A DNA stretch of 64,000 nucleotides from Allobosea sp. (GCF_030695125.1 NZ_JAUYTP010000031.1:124001-188000); one strand, 5' to 3'; numbered from the stretch's first letter, positions 1 through 8,407 are shown. Translations and numbers: made by a program. The notes: generated from the letters alone by a model not told the origin.

Positions 1-599
1 AGGATGTCGAACTCATAGGTCAGTCGGATGTTGCCGGAGACCGAGTCCATGCCGACCGAGGCGAGCGCGAAACCGACGCCCATGGCGACGACCGCCTTGA
101 AGGGCGAGGCGCCTCCGAGCCCGATGAAGCTCGCGAAGGTCATGAAATAGACGGCGAAATACTCCGGCGAGGAGAAGCGCAGCGCGAATTTCGCGACCCA
201 GCCGGAGAGCAGCGTGATCAGGATGACGCCGGCCAGCGCCCCGATGCCAGCCGAGAGGAAGGCGAAGGAGAGGGCTTCCGTCGCGCGGCCCTGCTTGGCC
301 ATGGGGTGGCCGTCGAAGGTCGTCGCCACCGAGGAGGGCTCGCCGGGAATGTTGAACAGGATCGATGTGGTCGAGCCGCCAAACAGCGCGCCCCAGTAGA
401 GCGAGGTCAGCAGGATGATCGCCGAGACCGGGTCCATGGTAAAGGTCAGCGGCAGCATCAGCGAGACGCCGTTGGGCGCGCCGAGGCCCGGCAGCACGCC
501 GACGAGGATGCCCAGCAGCACGCCCGCCATCATCAGCATGATATGGTGGGTGGTGAGCACGACCGAAAAGCCGTGCATCAGCGAGGCGATGTTGTCCAT
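1..599 (-). CDS. tctA: TTT transporter large permease TctA (3' end beyond window)
   Basis: Large membrane subunit of a tripartite tricarboxylate transporter, which imports carboxylates using an ion gradient and a periplasmic TctC protein. The window edge removes the C-terminal part, leaving about 199 residues of a protein usually near 500. The visible part carries the family hallmarks: GVLPGLGAPNG near residue 37, then YWGALFGGSTTSILFNIPGE and a TFDGHPMAKQG stretch, in a very hydrophobic context. The ATG at 599 is the natural start, 30 bases after the tctB stop. It is the last visible gene of a pdxA-like, tctC, tctB, tctA operon and is presumably under the divergent GntR regulator. Family is certain; substrate unknown. 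Confidence 0.93.
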   Translation of the reverse strand, partial: MDNIASLMHGFSVVLTTHHIMLMMAGVLLGILVGVLPGLGAPNGVSLMLPLTFTMDPVSAIILLTSLYWGALFGGSTTSILFNIPGEPSSVATTFDGHPMAKQGRATEALSFAFLSAGIGALAGVILITLLSGWVAKFALRFSSPEYFAVYFMTFASFIGLGGASPFKAVVAMGVGFALASVGMDSVSGNIRLTYEFDI

Positions 600-629
600 G
601 GCGGCGTCCTCGTTGGCGAACGGCGGGCT

Positions 630-1118
630 CTAAAGCCCGATCAGGCGCTCGACCGGGCCCTTCAGCAGCCCGATCTGGAAGAAGCGCTCGAACACGAGAT
701 AGAAGACGAGCGCCGCGCCCAGCGCGCTGGCGACCGACACAAGCCAGCCATAGCCGCCCTGGAAGCGCATCGCGTAGAAGAGATAGGCGATGGTGGCGAC
801 ATACATGCCGGCGAACGCCGTGATCAGCACGAAGCCGACGAGCGGCGCGAAGAAGGCGATCACGCGGCCGGCCCGCTCGCGATCTAGGAAGATCTCCCCG
901 ACGATGGGCGCCCCGCGCCGGCGCTGGGCGAAGGTGACCACCAACGTCCCGACACTGGCGAGCGCCACGAGGGCGCCGGTGTAGAAGGGAAAGGCACCGG
1001 GCTGCGGACCCGACGAGTCCCAGCCGATCCCGAATTCGAGCGCGCCCCAGACGACGACCAGCCCGAAGGCGAGCGTGACGAGCGCGGTCGCGGTTTCCGC
1101 CCAGAAGCGCGTGATCAT
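630..1118 (-). CDS. tctB: TTT transporter small permease TctB
   Basis: Small membrane subunit of the same tripartite tricarboxylate transporter, about 162 residues with four predicted membrane segments (near residues 5-25, 40-60, 80-115 and 120-145), the usual TctB size and topology. The chosen start is the ATG at 1118 (MITRFW...), which has AGGAAACG just upstream. An in-frame upstream extension to 1298 is low-complexity Arg/Ser/Pro sequence that would run through an intercistronic hairpin, so I reject it. It sits between tctC and tctA as is typical. TctB sequences diverge strongly, so the assignment rests on topology and position. Confidence 0.88.
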   Translation of the reverse strand: MITRFWAETATALVTLAFGLVVVWGALEFGIGWDSSGPQPGAFPFYTGALVALASVGTLVVTFAQRRRGAPIVGEIFLDRERAGRVIAFFAPLVGFVLITAFAGMYVATIAYLFYAMRFQGGYGWLVSVASALGAALVFYLVFERFFQIGLLKGPVERLIGL

Positions 1119-1179
1119 GGAGCGTTTCCTCCCGGCCGGAGCGGCCGCTCGAAACTGGCAGGGAGTGTTCGAAGACAAG

Positions 1180-1203
1180 CCGGACGGCCGGGAGGCCGTC
1201 CGG
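1180..1203 (-). other. intercistronic hairpin between tctC and tctB
   Basis: Perfect 10-bp inverted repeat, CCGGACGGCC and GGCCGTCCGG, with a 4-base GGGA loop. It begins about 21 bases after the tctC stop. There is no T-run, so it is unlikely to be a simple terminator. By analogy with known hairpins downstream of binding-protein genes it may protect the tctC end of the mRNA and raise TctC over the permeases. Confidence 0.75.
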
Positions 1204-1224
1204 AGAGGCATCGGCCGGGCTGCG

Positions 1225-2220
1225 TCAGTTGACGACCCAGCCCTCGGCCTGGAAGACCTTCTTGTTGGCCGCATCGTCCCTGGCGACGAAATCGGCAAGC
1301 TCCTTGCCCTTCATGAACCGGGCGGTCTGGGCCGTGCGGGTAACGAACTCCTGCCACTCCGGCGTCTTGGAGACCTTCTCCAGCACGCCTTCGTAGAAGG
1401 CGACCGCATCGGCGGGCACCTCGGCCGGCAGCCAGACGGTGCGGGGCATCTGGAAGGTCTCGATCGGCAGGCCGGCTTCCTTGCAGGTGGGAATATCGCC
1501 CCAGCCCTTGCCCTCGAAGACGGGCTCGCCCTTGGCGAGGCGCACCGGCGAGAAGACGCAGAGCGGCTTCACCTGGCCGGCCTTCCACTGGCCGATGTTC
1601 TCGTTGGGATTGTTGACGTTGGAGTCGATGTGGCCGCCGGCGAGCTGCACGGCCGCGGCGCTGCCGCCCTGGAACGGGACGTAGATCATCTTGGCGCCAG
1701 TGGCCTCCTGGATCATCATCGTCAGCGTCTGGTCGGTGTCCTTGGACTGGCTGCCGCCCATCTTGAAGCCCATCGGCTTGGCCTTGATCGCCTCGATGTA
1801 GCTCTTGGCATCGGCATAGGGCGCATCGCCCTTGACCCAAAGCAGGAACTCGTCGAGCGCCAGCGCCGCGACCGGGGTCAGGTCGGAGACCTTGTAGCCG
1901 AGCTTGGCGACATAGGGCAGCAGATAGGCGTTGTTGGTGCCGAAGACGACGCGGTGGGCGTCGCCCTTGCCGGCCTTGCCGTGGATATAGCCCTCGGCGC
2001 CCGAGCCGCCGCCCTTGTTCACCACCACGATCGGCTGGTCGATCAGCTTGTGCTTGCTGATGATCGACTGGATCATGCGGGCGAAATTGTCGGTGCCGCC
2101 GCCGGCGCCCGAGGTGACGACGAATTCGACCGGCTTGGTCGGCTGCCATGCATGGGCGGCAGTGGCTCCGCTGATCGCGATGGCGCCGGCGAGTGCGGCT
2201 GTGATGCTGAAGCTCTTCAT
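1225..2220 (-). CDS. tctC: TctC (Bug family) periplasmic solute-binding protein
   Basis: Periplasmic solute receptor of the TTT transporter, 331 residues, normal for the family. It has a signal peptide (MKSFSITAALAGAIAISGA...AHA, cleavage near residue 24) followed by the Bug pattern: a WQPTKPVEFVV start, a GGGTDNFAR ligand loop, and a VPFQGGSAAAVQLAGGHID segment around residue 180. Bug proteins bind carboxylates such as citrate, aspartate or aromatic acids through their carboxylate groups. The ligand here cannot be read from sequence. The gene lies 69 bases after the pdxA-like stop and is followed by a perfect hairpin. The PdxA-like enzyme suggests the cargo feeds a four-carbon hydroxy acid phosphate route, which is inference. 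Confidence 0.92.
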   Translation of the reverse strand: MKSFSITAALAGAIAISGATAAHAWQPTKPVEFVVTSGAGGGTDNFARMIQSIISKHKLIDQPIVVVNKGGGSGAEGYIHGKAGKGDAHRVVFGTNNAYLLPYVAKLGYKVSDLTPVAALALDEFLLWVKGDAPYADAKSYIEAIKAKPMGFKMGGSQSKDTDQTLTMMIQEATGAKMIYVPFQGGSAAAVQLAGGHIDSNVNNPNENIGQWKAGQVKPLCVFSPVRLAKGEPVFEGKGWGDIPTCKEAGLPIETFQMPRTVWLPAEVPADAVAFYEGVLEKVSKTPEWQEFVTRTAQTARFMKGKELADFVARDDAANKKVFQAEGWVVN

Positions 2221-2289
2221 GCGTTGTCTCCCTGGATGATCGGTTTTCGCGGCCGCTCTTGGATGGCGGCTTTTGAAAGGATGGCCGGC

Positions 2290-3336
2290 TCAGGCGGCGG
2301 CCTTGGCCCTCGCCTTGCCGTCCTGCGCCATCTTGATGGCGAGCGCGAGCGCGGCCCGCGTCGCGCCGAGATTGGCGATGCCCTTGCCGGCGATCTCGTA
2401 GGCGGTGCCATGGGCGGGGGTGCAGATCGGGAAGGGGAAGCCACCGATCAAGGTGACGCCGCTGTCGAAGCCGATCAGCTTCATCGCGATCTGGCCCTGG
2501 TCGTGATACATTGTGAGAACGGCGTCGAAATCGCCGTTGCGGGCGCGCAGGAACACGGTGTCGGAGGGAAACGGCCCCTCGACGGTGAAGCCCTTCGCCT
2601 TTGCGGCCTTCACCGCGGGCTCGATGGTGTCGATCTCGTCGCGGCCGAAATTGCCGCCGTCGCCCGCATGGGGGTTGATGCCCGCGACCGCGATGCGCGG
2701 CGGCTCGAAGCCGGCGAGGCGCAGATTGGCGTCGGCCAGCGTCAACGCCTTGAGGATGCGCTCCTGCGTGACATTGGCGGCAACCTCCGAGAGCGGAATA
2801 TGCGAGGTCACCCGCGCATTCCAGAGCTTGCCGAGGATGTTGAACTCGCTGGCAGGGCCTTCGAAGCCGATGGCGTCGCGCACAAAGCGGATTTCGTCGT
2901 CATAGCCGGGATAGGCAAAACGCATCGCCGCCTTGTTGAAGGGCGTGAAGAAGACCGCATCGGCCTGGCCGGCGGCTGCGAACTGGAGCGCGCGGCGGAA
3001 GTTCTCGGTCGCGGCCTTGCCGCCCGCGAGCGTCGCCTTGCCACGCTGCAAATCGGCTGGATCGTGATTGCCGAGATCGACGAAGACGGGCCGGTCGCCA
3101 AGCGGAAGGGGCTCGCCGTCCCGCACGAGCCGCACCTGCGGATCCACCGAGCCGTCTTCGATGCCGAGCGCGAGCAGCCGCGCATCGCCGAAAACGACAT
3201 AGCGCGCGGCAGCGCGCAGATCGGGCTCGGCCAGGATGCGGGCGGTCAGTTCCGGGCTGATGCCCGAAGGGTCGCCCATCGCCACGGCGATCACCGGCAG
3301 TCCGCCCTCCATCCGCTCGCTCATGCCCTGCTCCAT
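2290..3336 (-). CDS. PdxA-family dehydrogenase (PdxA2-like)
   Basis: NAD-dependent, metal-dependent oxidative decarboxylase of the 4-hydroxythreonine-4-phosphate dehydrogenase family, 348 residues. Visible motifs: GDPSGISPE at 21-29 (canonical GDPAGIGPE), a TSHIPL metal histidine near 179, NPHAGDGG from 221, YHDQGQ at 277-282 and TPAHGTAYEIAGKG near 306. True PdxA acts in vitamin B6 synthesis. Paralogues (PdxA2) oxidise D-threonate or D-erythronate 4-phosphate. Its position first in a tctCBA operon under a divergent GntR favours the catabolic role, although no DUF1537-type kinase is visible. Starts at 3336 and 3324 (MSERMEGG, GGAG six bases upstream) are both reasonable; the longer is listed. 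Confidence 0.85.
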   Translation of the reverse strand: MEQGMSERMEGGLPVIAVAMGDPSGISPELTARILAEPDLRAAARYVVFGDARLLALGIEDGSVDPQVRLVRDGEPLPLGDRPVFVDLGNHDPADLQRGKATLAGGKAATENFRRALQFAAAGQADAVFFTPFNKAAMRFAYPGYDDEIRFVRDAIGFEGPASEFNILGKLWNARVTSHIPLSEVAANVTQERILKALTLADANLRLAGFEPPRIAVAGINPHAGDGGNFGRDEIDTIEPAVKAAKAKGFTVEGPFPSDTVFLRARNGDFDAVLTMYHDQGQIAMKLIGFDSGVTLIGGFPFPICTPAHGTAYEIAGKGIANLGATRAALALAIKMAQDGKARAKAAA

Positions 3337-3381
3337 TTCCTGCCTTGTCGCTGCGAGGCCATCTGGCTAACACAGGACTTT

Positions 3382-3411
3382 CTTGCCGGCAAGTATGCTG
3401 CATGCAGCATA
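3382..3411. promoter_or_regulatory. two abutting perfect palindromes, likely GntR operator
   Basis: CTTGCCGGCAAG (3382-3393) and TATGCTGCATGCAGCATA (3394-3411) are both perfect palindromes with no gap between them. They lie in the 195-base divergent gap between the pdxA-like gene and the FCD GntR gene, 46-75 bases upstream of the former. FCD regulators bind short palindromes as dimers and commonly autoregulate, so this is the best operator candidate for the locus. No convincing -35/-10 pair could be fixed. Confidence 0.65.
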
Positions 3412-3531
3412 TTCAACTCCCCCGGCAGGCAAGGTGATTGGGCACTTTCGGACAGCGCGGGCTGCGTCCGGCGTTTGACAGCGCGCGGTGCGCATGTCGT
3501 AACCGGCGCAGACAGGACAGGTACACAAGCG

Positions 3532-4197
3532 ATGAGCGAGCCTGCGATCGACTATCCCCGGATCACGCGGCGGACCCTCCATGACGAGGTGCTGGAGCGG
3601 GTTCGCGACATGATCATCGAGGGGCGGCTCGAACCGGGGCAGCGCATCAACGAAGGTCTGGTCGGGGCGCAGCTCGGCGTCTCGCGCACGCCGCTGCGGG
3701 AGGCGATCAAGACGCTGGCCAGCGAAGGTCTCGTCGAGATCCTCCCGGCCAAGGGCGCGATCGTCAGGCGCTTCTCGGCCCGTGATCTCGCCGATGTGCT
3801 GGAGGTCCTGAAAGCGCTGGAGCAGCTCGGCGGCCGCATCGCCTGTGAAACCGCCAGCGATGCGACGATCGAGGGGATCCATGCGCTGCATCGCGAGATG
3901 ATGGCGCTCTATCAGACCCGCAACCGCCTCGAATATTTCAAGCTGAACCAGGCGATCCACAGCGCGATCGTCGCGGCCTCCGGCAATGCCGCTCTGATCG
4001 AAATGCACGGGACGCTGCAATCGCGAATCAAGCGGCTGCGATTCGTCGGCAATGAAGGCCCGGTCAAATGGGCCGGCGCGGTCGCCGAGCATGAGGAGAT
4101 GATGTCCGCCCTGCTCAAGCGCGATGCCGCGGAGCTGAGCCGCATCATCGGCCAGCACATGGACTCCACCCTGCTGCGGGTCCGCGAGGTCCTCTAG
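3532..4197 (+). CDS. GntR family regulator, FCD (FadR) subfamily
   Basis: DNA-binding repressor or activator, 221 residues. Residues about 13-80 form the winged helix-turn-helix (LHDEVLERVRDMIIEGRLEPGQ, VSRTPLREAIKTL, GLVEILPAKGAIV). The rest is an all-helical FCD ligand domain with the expected metal or ligand side chains, for example the HSAIVAASGN histidine and a late H in IIGQHMDS. It is divergent from the pdxA-like/tctCBA operon, with perfect palindromes between them, so it most likely controls that operon in response to the transported acid. The start at 3532 gives the normal GntR N-terminus; an in-frame upstream extension lacks family similarity. Confidence 0.92.
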   Translation: MSEPAIDYPRITRRTLHDEVLERVRDMIIEGRLEPGQRINEGLVGAQLGVSRTPLREAIKTLASEGLVEILPAKGAIVRRFSARDLADVLEVLKALEQLGGRIACETASDATIEGIHALHREMMALYQTRNRLEYFKLNQAIHSAIVAASGNAALIEMHGTLQSRIKRLRFVGNEGPVKWAGAVAEHEEMMSALLKRDAAELSRIIGQHMDSTLLRVREVL

Positions 4198-4211
4198 CGG
4201 CAACAGACAGC

Positions 4212-4232
4212 GGCGGCCCCTGCGGGGCCGCC
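4212..4232. terminator. bidirectional terminator-like hairpin
   Basis: Perfect 9-bp stem GGCGGCCCC/GGGGCCGCC with a 3-base loop, between the convergent gntR (+, stop 4197) and uxuA (-, stop 4260). The plus side is followed by CGTGTTTA, a weak T-rich tail. Confidence 0.6.
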
Positions 4233-4259
4233 CGTGTTTATGGCGGCAGGACGGCGGGA

Positions 4260-5456
4260 TCAGCCCTGCCGGCCCGTCGGCCGGTGCGCGAGCGCCGTCA
4301 TGACGCCCCTCAGTTCGGCCAGGCCACGCAGGCGGCCGATCGCCGGATAGCCGGGGAAGCTGCCACGGCCGATGTCGTCGAGGATCTCGTGGCCATGGTC
4401 AGGCCGCATCGGGATCTCCCAGTCGTCGCGCCCTTCGGCGCGGCGCCTCGCCTCCTCGTCGAGCAGCACCGCGATCAGCGCGACCATGTCGGTGTCGCCG
4501 CCGAGATGCTCCGCTTCCATGAAGGAGCCATCGGGGTCCTTGGCGACGTTGCGCAGATGCGCGAACCAGATCCGGTCGGCGAAACGGCGCGCGATGGCCG
4601 GAACGTCGTTGTCGGGATGGGCGCCGAGCGAGCCCGAGCAGAGCGTCAGCCCGTTCGCCGGCAGATCGACCATGGCGAGGACGGCTTCGATGTCGCTTTC
4701 CGTCGAGACGATGCGCGGCAGGCCGAAGAGCGGGCGCGGCGGGTCGTCGGGATGCACGCACATGCGGATGCCGAGCTCCTGCGCGGCGGGGATGACCGCG
4801 CGCAGGAAGCGGGCGAAGTTCGCCCGCAGCGCCTGCGCGTCGATGCCGGCATAGCGCGCGAGCATGCCGCGCAAGGCCGGCACGTCGTAGCGGTCATAGG
4901 CGCCCGGCAGGCCGGCCATGATGTTGGCGAGCAGGCGGTCGCGGTCGGCTTGGGACGACGCCTCGAACCAGGCCTTCGCCCTGGCGCGCAGCTCCGGGGA
5001 CTGGCCCTCTTCCGCGCCGGGCCGCTCGAGGATCAGCCAGTCGAAGGCGAGGTATTCATGGGCGTTGAAGCGCAGCGCGCGCGCGCCGGCCGGAAGCGGA
5101 TGGTCGAGCTCGGTCCGCGTCCAGTCCAGCACCGGCATGAAGTTGTAGCAGATCGTCTTCAGGCCGCAGGCGGCGAGGTTCGCCAGCGACTGGCGGTAAT
5201 TGGCGAAGATCGGCTCGAGATCGCCCTCCCCGAGCTTGACGCGCTCGTGGATGGGCAGGCTCTCGACCACCGACCAGTCGAGCCCGAAGCCCGGCGCCGC
5301 GATCTCGGCCTTGCGCTTCTCGATCTCGGCGACGCTCCAGACTTCGCCATAGGGGATGTGGTGGAGGGCGGTGACGATGCCGCTCGCGCCGGCCTGGCGG
5401 GCGGCGGCGAGTGTGACGGCGTCGTCGGGGCCGAACCAGCGCCAGGTCTGTTTCAT
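4260..5456 (-). CDS. uxuA: mannonate dehydratase
   Basis: Converts D-mannonate to 2-keto-3-deoxy-D-gluconate in hexuronate catabolism, in the cytoplasm. The 398-residue product matches the family length. It begins MKQTWRWFGPDD, the typical UxuA opening, then GIVTALHHIPYGEVW, YNFMPVLDWTRT near residue 105, the metal-site region MCVHPDDPP near 235, GLTLCSGSLG near 272, WFAHLRN near 297 and RPDHGHE near 353. It is the last gene of a dctP-dctQ-dctM-uxuA operon, 15 bases after dctM, so the TRAP system probably imports a hexuronate or aldonate. No uxaC, uxuB or KDG kinase is nearby, so the rest of the pathway must lie elsewhere. Confidence 0.95.
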   Translation of the reverse strand: MKQTWRWFGPDDAVTLAAARQAGASGIVTALHHIPYGEVWSVAEIEKRKAEIAAPGFGLDWSVVESLPIHERVKLGEGDLEPIFANYRQSLANLAACGLKTICYNFMPVLDWTRTELDHPLPAGARALRFNAHEYLAFDWLILERPGAEEGQSPELRARAKAWFEASSQADRDRLLANIMAGLPGAYDRYDVPALRGMLARYAGIDAQALRANFARFLRAVIPAAQELGIRMCVHPDDPPRPLFGLPRIVSTESDIEAVLAMVDLPANGLTLCSGSLGAHPDNDVPAIARRFADRIWFAHLRNVAKDPDGSFMEAEHLGGDTDMVALIAVLLDEEARRRAEGRDDWEIPMRPDHGHEILDDIGRGSFPGYPAIGRLRGLAELRGVMTALAHRPTGRQG

Positions 5457-5471
5457 CGGATCAATCTCGGA

Positions 5472-6749
5472 TCACATCAGGAGGTTGGGGAGGAACAGCA
5501 CGACGCCGGGGAACAGCGCCAGGAAGCCGACCACGACGAGGATCGCGGCGATAAAGGGCAGCGATTCGACGAGATACTCTTCGATCGAACAATCGAGGAT
5601 CGAGCAGACCGTGTACATCGCCACGCCGACGGGCGGCGTCATCGAGCCGAGCGTCACGATCGACATCATCAGGATGCCGAAATGCACGGGGTCGACGCCG
5701 AGCTTGGTGATGATCGGCACGAAGATCGGCGTCAGCAGCAGGACGAGCACGGTGCTCTCGACGAAGAAGCCGGCGACCAGCAAGAAGAACAGCACCAGCA
5801 GCACGATCGCCAGCGGGTTCTGGGACAGGCCCAGCATCCATTCGGCGACCTCCTGCGGCGCCTGCTCGAAGATCAGCGCGTAGCCGACCATGCCCGAGAG
5901 CAGGATGATCAGCATGATCACGCCGACATCGAGAACCCCCTCGCCCAGCGCCTCCATGAAGCTCTCGAAGGTCAACTCCTTGTGCAGGAAGATGCCCACG
6001 ACCACGGCGTAGACGACGGCGAAGGCGCCGATCTCGGAGGGGGTGAAGATGCCCGCCCGGATGCCGAACAGCAGCGCGACGGGGAAGAGCAGTGCCCATT
6101 TGGCGTCGACGACGGCGCGCCAGACGGCCTGCCGGGTGGGCAGTTCCTTCGTCGCGGAATGGTAGCCGCGCTTGCGCGCCACCAGCCAGACCACCGTCAT
6201 CAGCGCCGCCATCATCAGCAGGCCGGGAATGACGCCCGCCAGGAAGAGGCGGCCGATCGAGACGTTGCCGACGAAGCCGTAGAGGATCAGGCCCAGGCTC
6301 GGCGGGATCGTCGCCGTGATCAGGGACCCGACCGCGATGGCCGCGCAGGTGAAGCCCTTCGAATAGCCCTTGCGGATCATGTCCGGGCCGAGGATGCGCG
6401 CTTCCATCGCCGCATCCGCCACGGCCGAGCCGGAGACGCCACCCATCAGCGTCGAGAGCAGGATGCAGACCTGGGCGAGACCGCCCGCCATCCAGGACAC
6501 CAGCACGTTGGAGCAAGCGATCAGCCGGTGCGTGATGCCGGTCTTGTTCATCATGTGCCCGGCCAGCACGAAGAACGGTACGGCGAGCAGCGGGAAGCTC
6601 TGCGAGGCGGTAGCGATCTGCTGGACGCCGATGCCGAGCGGAATCGAGCCGGAGAACACGAAGAAGGAGAAGCCGGACATACCGATGGCCAGCGCCACCG
6701 GCATGCCCAGGAACATCAGCAGGAAGAAGAGACCCCAGAGCATCAACAT
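5472..6749 (-). CDS. dctM: TRAP transporter large permease DctM
   Basis: Twelve-helix-type membrane subunit that carries the transport path of a TRAP importer, driven by an ion gradient. The 425 residues match the family. Visible DctM signatures include GMPVALAIGMSGF near 15, MGGVSGSAVADAAMEARILGPDMIRKGY around 120-150, a TATIPPSLGLILYGFVGNVSIGRLFLAGVIPG segment, and a late TPPVGVAMYTVCSI. It follows dctQ by 10 bases and precedes uxuA by 15, so translation is probably coupled. The uxuA neighbour suggests a hexuronate or aldonate as cargo (inference). Confidence 0.95.
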   Translation of the reverse strand: MLMLWGLFFLLMFLGMPVALAIGMSGFSFFVFSGSIPLGIGVQQIATASQSFPLLAVPFFVLAGHMMNKTGITHRLIACSNVLVSWMAGGLAQVCILLSTLMGGVSGSAVADAAMEARILGPDMIRKGYSKGFTCAAIAVGSLITATIPPSLGLILYGFVGNVSIGRLFLAGVIPGLLMMAALMTVVWLVARKRGYHSATKELPTRQAVWRAVVDAKWALLFPVALLFGIRAGIFTPSEIGAFAVVYAVVVGIFLHKELTFESFMEALGEGVLDVGVIMLIILLSGMVGYALIFEQAPQEVAEWMLGLSQNPLAIVLLVLFFLLVAGFFVESTVLVLLLTPIFVPIITKLGVDPVHFGILMMSIVTLGSMTPPVGVAMYTVCSILDCSIEEYLVESLPFIAAILVVVGFLALFPGVVLFLPNLLM

Positions 6750-6759
6750 TGGTTACGCC

Positions 6760-7266
6760 TCACCCGAGATGGCTGTTGGAGCTGCCAGGGCTCCGGTCGG
6801 TGGCGAAGACCAGCGAACGCGTCCGCAATGCATGGACGAGATTGATCGCGATGGTGACCGCCAGCAGTGCCGCCCCCACGGGCACGGCCGCCGTGACCCA
6901 GGCATAGGAAATGCCGCTGTCGCCATAGACGCGCTGCCAGTTCAGGAGGGTCAGGCGGTAGCCGGAGACGGCCAGCGCGACGAGGAAGGCGAGCGCCAGC
7001 AAGGCGAGACCGATCTCGATGAACCAGCGCGGCGTCCGCGGGAGCTTCCGCACGAACAGATCGACGCCGATATGCGCCTTGAGCCGCATCGCCCGGTTGG
7101 CCCCGAGGAAGCAGACCCAGATGAACAGCAGCTGCGCCATATCGATCGACCAGATCAGCGGGTAGCCGAAACTGCGGCCGAGCGCGGCGAGGAAGACGAG
7201 GACCACGATCGCCGCCAGCAGCACCTTGGCTACCAGGAATTCGGCCGAGATCAGGAATTGCGACAT
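6760..7266 (-). CDS. dctQ: TRAP transporter small permease DctQ
   Basis: Four-helix small membrane subunit of the TRAP importer, 168 residues. Membrane segments are near 10-30, 45-60, 85-108 and 125-147. The family motif region WSIDMAQLLFIWVCFLGANRAMRLKAHIGVDLF is clear at about 38-70. It sits between dctP and dctM, and a perfect hairpin lies between it and dctP. The C-terminus (SLVFATDRSPGSSNSHLG) is not conserved in the family. Confidence 0.92.
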   Translation of the reverse strand: MSQFLISAEFLVAKVLLAAIVVLVFLAALGRSFGYPLIWSIDMAQLLFIWVCFLGANRAMRLKAHIGVDLFVRKLPRTPRWFIEIGLALLALAFLVALAVSGYRLTLLNWQRVYGDSGISYAWVTAAVPVGAALLAVTIAINLVHALRTRSLVFATDRSPGSSNSHLG

Positions 7267-7300
7267 GGCGGCTTCGTCCGTTCGATGCGCGCGGAAAGGC

Positions 7301-7324
7301 GGCGGCGCGCGGAGGCGCGCCGCC
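7301..7324 (-). other. intercistronic hairpin between dctP and dctQ
   Basis: Perfect 10-bp stem GGCGGCGCGC/GCGCGCCGCC with a GGAG loop, starting about 29 bases after the dctP stop. No T-run follows. Same position and geometry as the hairpin after tctC at 1180-1203. Confidence 0.75.
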
Positions 7325-7353
7325 GGGTGGGAGCTGGCGAGACGCCGGCGTCG

Positions 7354-8334
7354 TTACTTCAGGAGCTTCAGGACCTCGGCGCGCAGATCGCTGTAGCCGA
7401 GCTTCTCGTAGACGCCCTGGGTCGCGTCGATGAAGGGCTTCTTGTCGACCTCGGTGATGGTCATGCCGTTCTTCTTCATCGTCTCCTCGAAGCCGGCGAG
7501 CGAGTCCTCGGTCAGCTTGGAGGCGAAATCACCGGCGGCGAGCGATTCCTCGCGCAGAATGGTCTGCAGCTCGGGCGTCAGCTTGTCGAACCAGGCGGCG
7601 CTGGTGACGATGCCGGTGATCAGGTTGAAATGGCTCGTCTTGGTGACGTGCTTGGCGACCTCGAAGAGCTTCGAGCCGACGGTGGCGGGGTGCTGCGCCT
7701 CGACGGCGTCGATCACCTTCTGCTGCATGGCGGGATAGACCTCGCCCCAGCCCATCGGCGTCGGGGTCGCGCCCATGGCCCGGATCGTCTCCATCCAGAC
7801 CGGTGCGCCCGGGGTGCGCATGCGCACACCGGCGAGATCGGCGGGGACCTTGACCGGCTTGTTGGTGATCAGGTGGCGATCCCCCTGCCACCAGTTGAAC
7901 GACAGGACCTGATGGCCCGAGGTCGTCCTCAGCTTGGCGACCCAGGTCTCGAACAGCGGCGAGGTCACGACCTTGCGGACGCCCTGGAAGCCATCGGCGA
8001 GATAGGGCGCGCTGAGCACGCCGAACTCCTTGACGAAAACGGCCAGCCGGCCGCCATCGACCACGACGGCGACATTGGCGCCGGCGCGGGCCTGCTCCAG
8101 CACGTCCTCATCCTTGCCGAGCTGCGAGCCCGGGAAGATGCGGATGGTGAGCTGGTTCTTGGAGCGCTCGGCGACACGGTCGCGCATCCGCTCGAGACCC
8201 TTGTAGAGCGGGTCGTCACGGGTCAACGCGGTGTTGACGTTGAGCTGGGCCTGCGCCTGGGCGGCGGCGGGCAGCGCGAGGGCGACAGCCCCCATTGCGA
8301 GCGCGCACAGCGTGCGCCTGTTCACGGTAAACAT
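7354..8334 (-). CDS. dctP: TRAP solute-binding protein DctP
   Basis: Periplasmic substrate receptor of the TRAP importer, 326 residues from the ATG at 8334 (MFTVNRRTLCALAMG...). That start has a strong GGAGGG seven bases upstream and gives a normal signal peptide ending ALPAAAQA. A longer in-frame form lacks a signal peptide. Typical DctP segments: FPGSQLGKDEDVLEQARAGA near 70, the carboxylate-binding arginine region VRMRTPGAPVW near 165, and PMGWGEVYPAMQQKVIDAVE near 185. It is first in the operon with dctQ, dctM and uxuA, so hexuronate or aldonate uptake is likely. Divergent from the GntR gene at 8433. Confidence 0.94.
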   Translation of the reverse strand: MFTVNRRTLCALAMGAVALALPAAAQAQAQLNVNTALTRDDPLYKGLERMRDRVAERSKNQLTIRIFPGSQLGKDEDVLEQARAGANVAVVVDGGRLAVFVKEFGVLSAPYLADGFQGVRKVVTSPLFETWVAKLRTTSGHQVLSFNWWQGDRHLITNKPVKVPADLAGVRMRTPGAPVWMETIRAMGATPTPMGWGEVYPAMQQKVIDAVEAQHPATVGSKLFEVAKHVTKTSHFNLITGIVTSAAWFDKLTPELQTILREESLAAGDFASKLTEDSLAGFEETMKKNGMTITEVDKKPFIDATQGVYEKLGYSDLRAEVLKLLK

Positions 8335-8382
8335 CTGATACCCTCCCTTGCGGTGCTCGACGCGTCTCGGGACGCATTGATG

Positions 8383-8407
8383 TATGGCACCATACCGGTA
8401 TGATACC
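8383..8407. promoter_or_regulatory. overlapping palindromes, likely GntR operator
   Basis: Three overlapping inverted repeats lie in the 98-base divergent gap between dctP and gntR: TATGGCACCATA (8383-8394, 5-bp arms), CATACCGGTATG (8391-8402, perfect) and GGTATGATACC (8397-8407, 5-bp arms around one base). The last has the GGTAT...ATACC form common for FCD regulators. Binding here would cover both promoters. Confidence 0.65.

Noticed and set aside
4284..6845. 853-codon open frame antisense to uxuA and dctM
   Set aside because: Composition is Arg/Asp/His/Gln-rich with no family motif; it is a GC-rich shadow of well-recognised genes. The same applies to other long antisense frames at 1075-3531, 6370-8403, 10882-12228, 44689-46584, 45851-47839 and 58710-60653.
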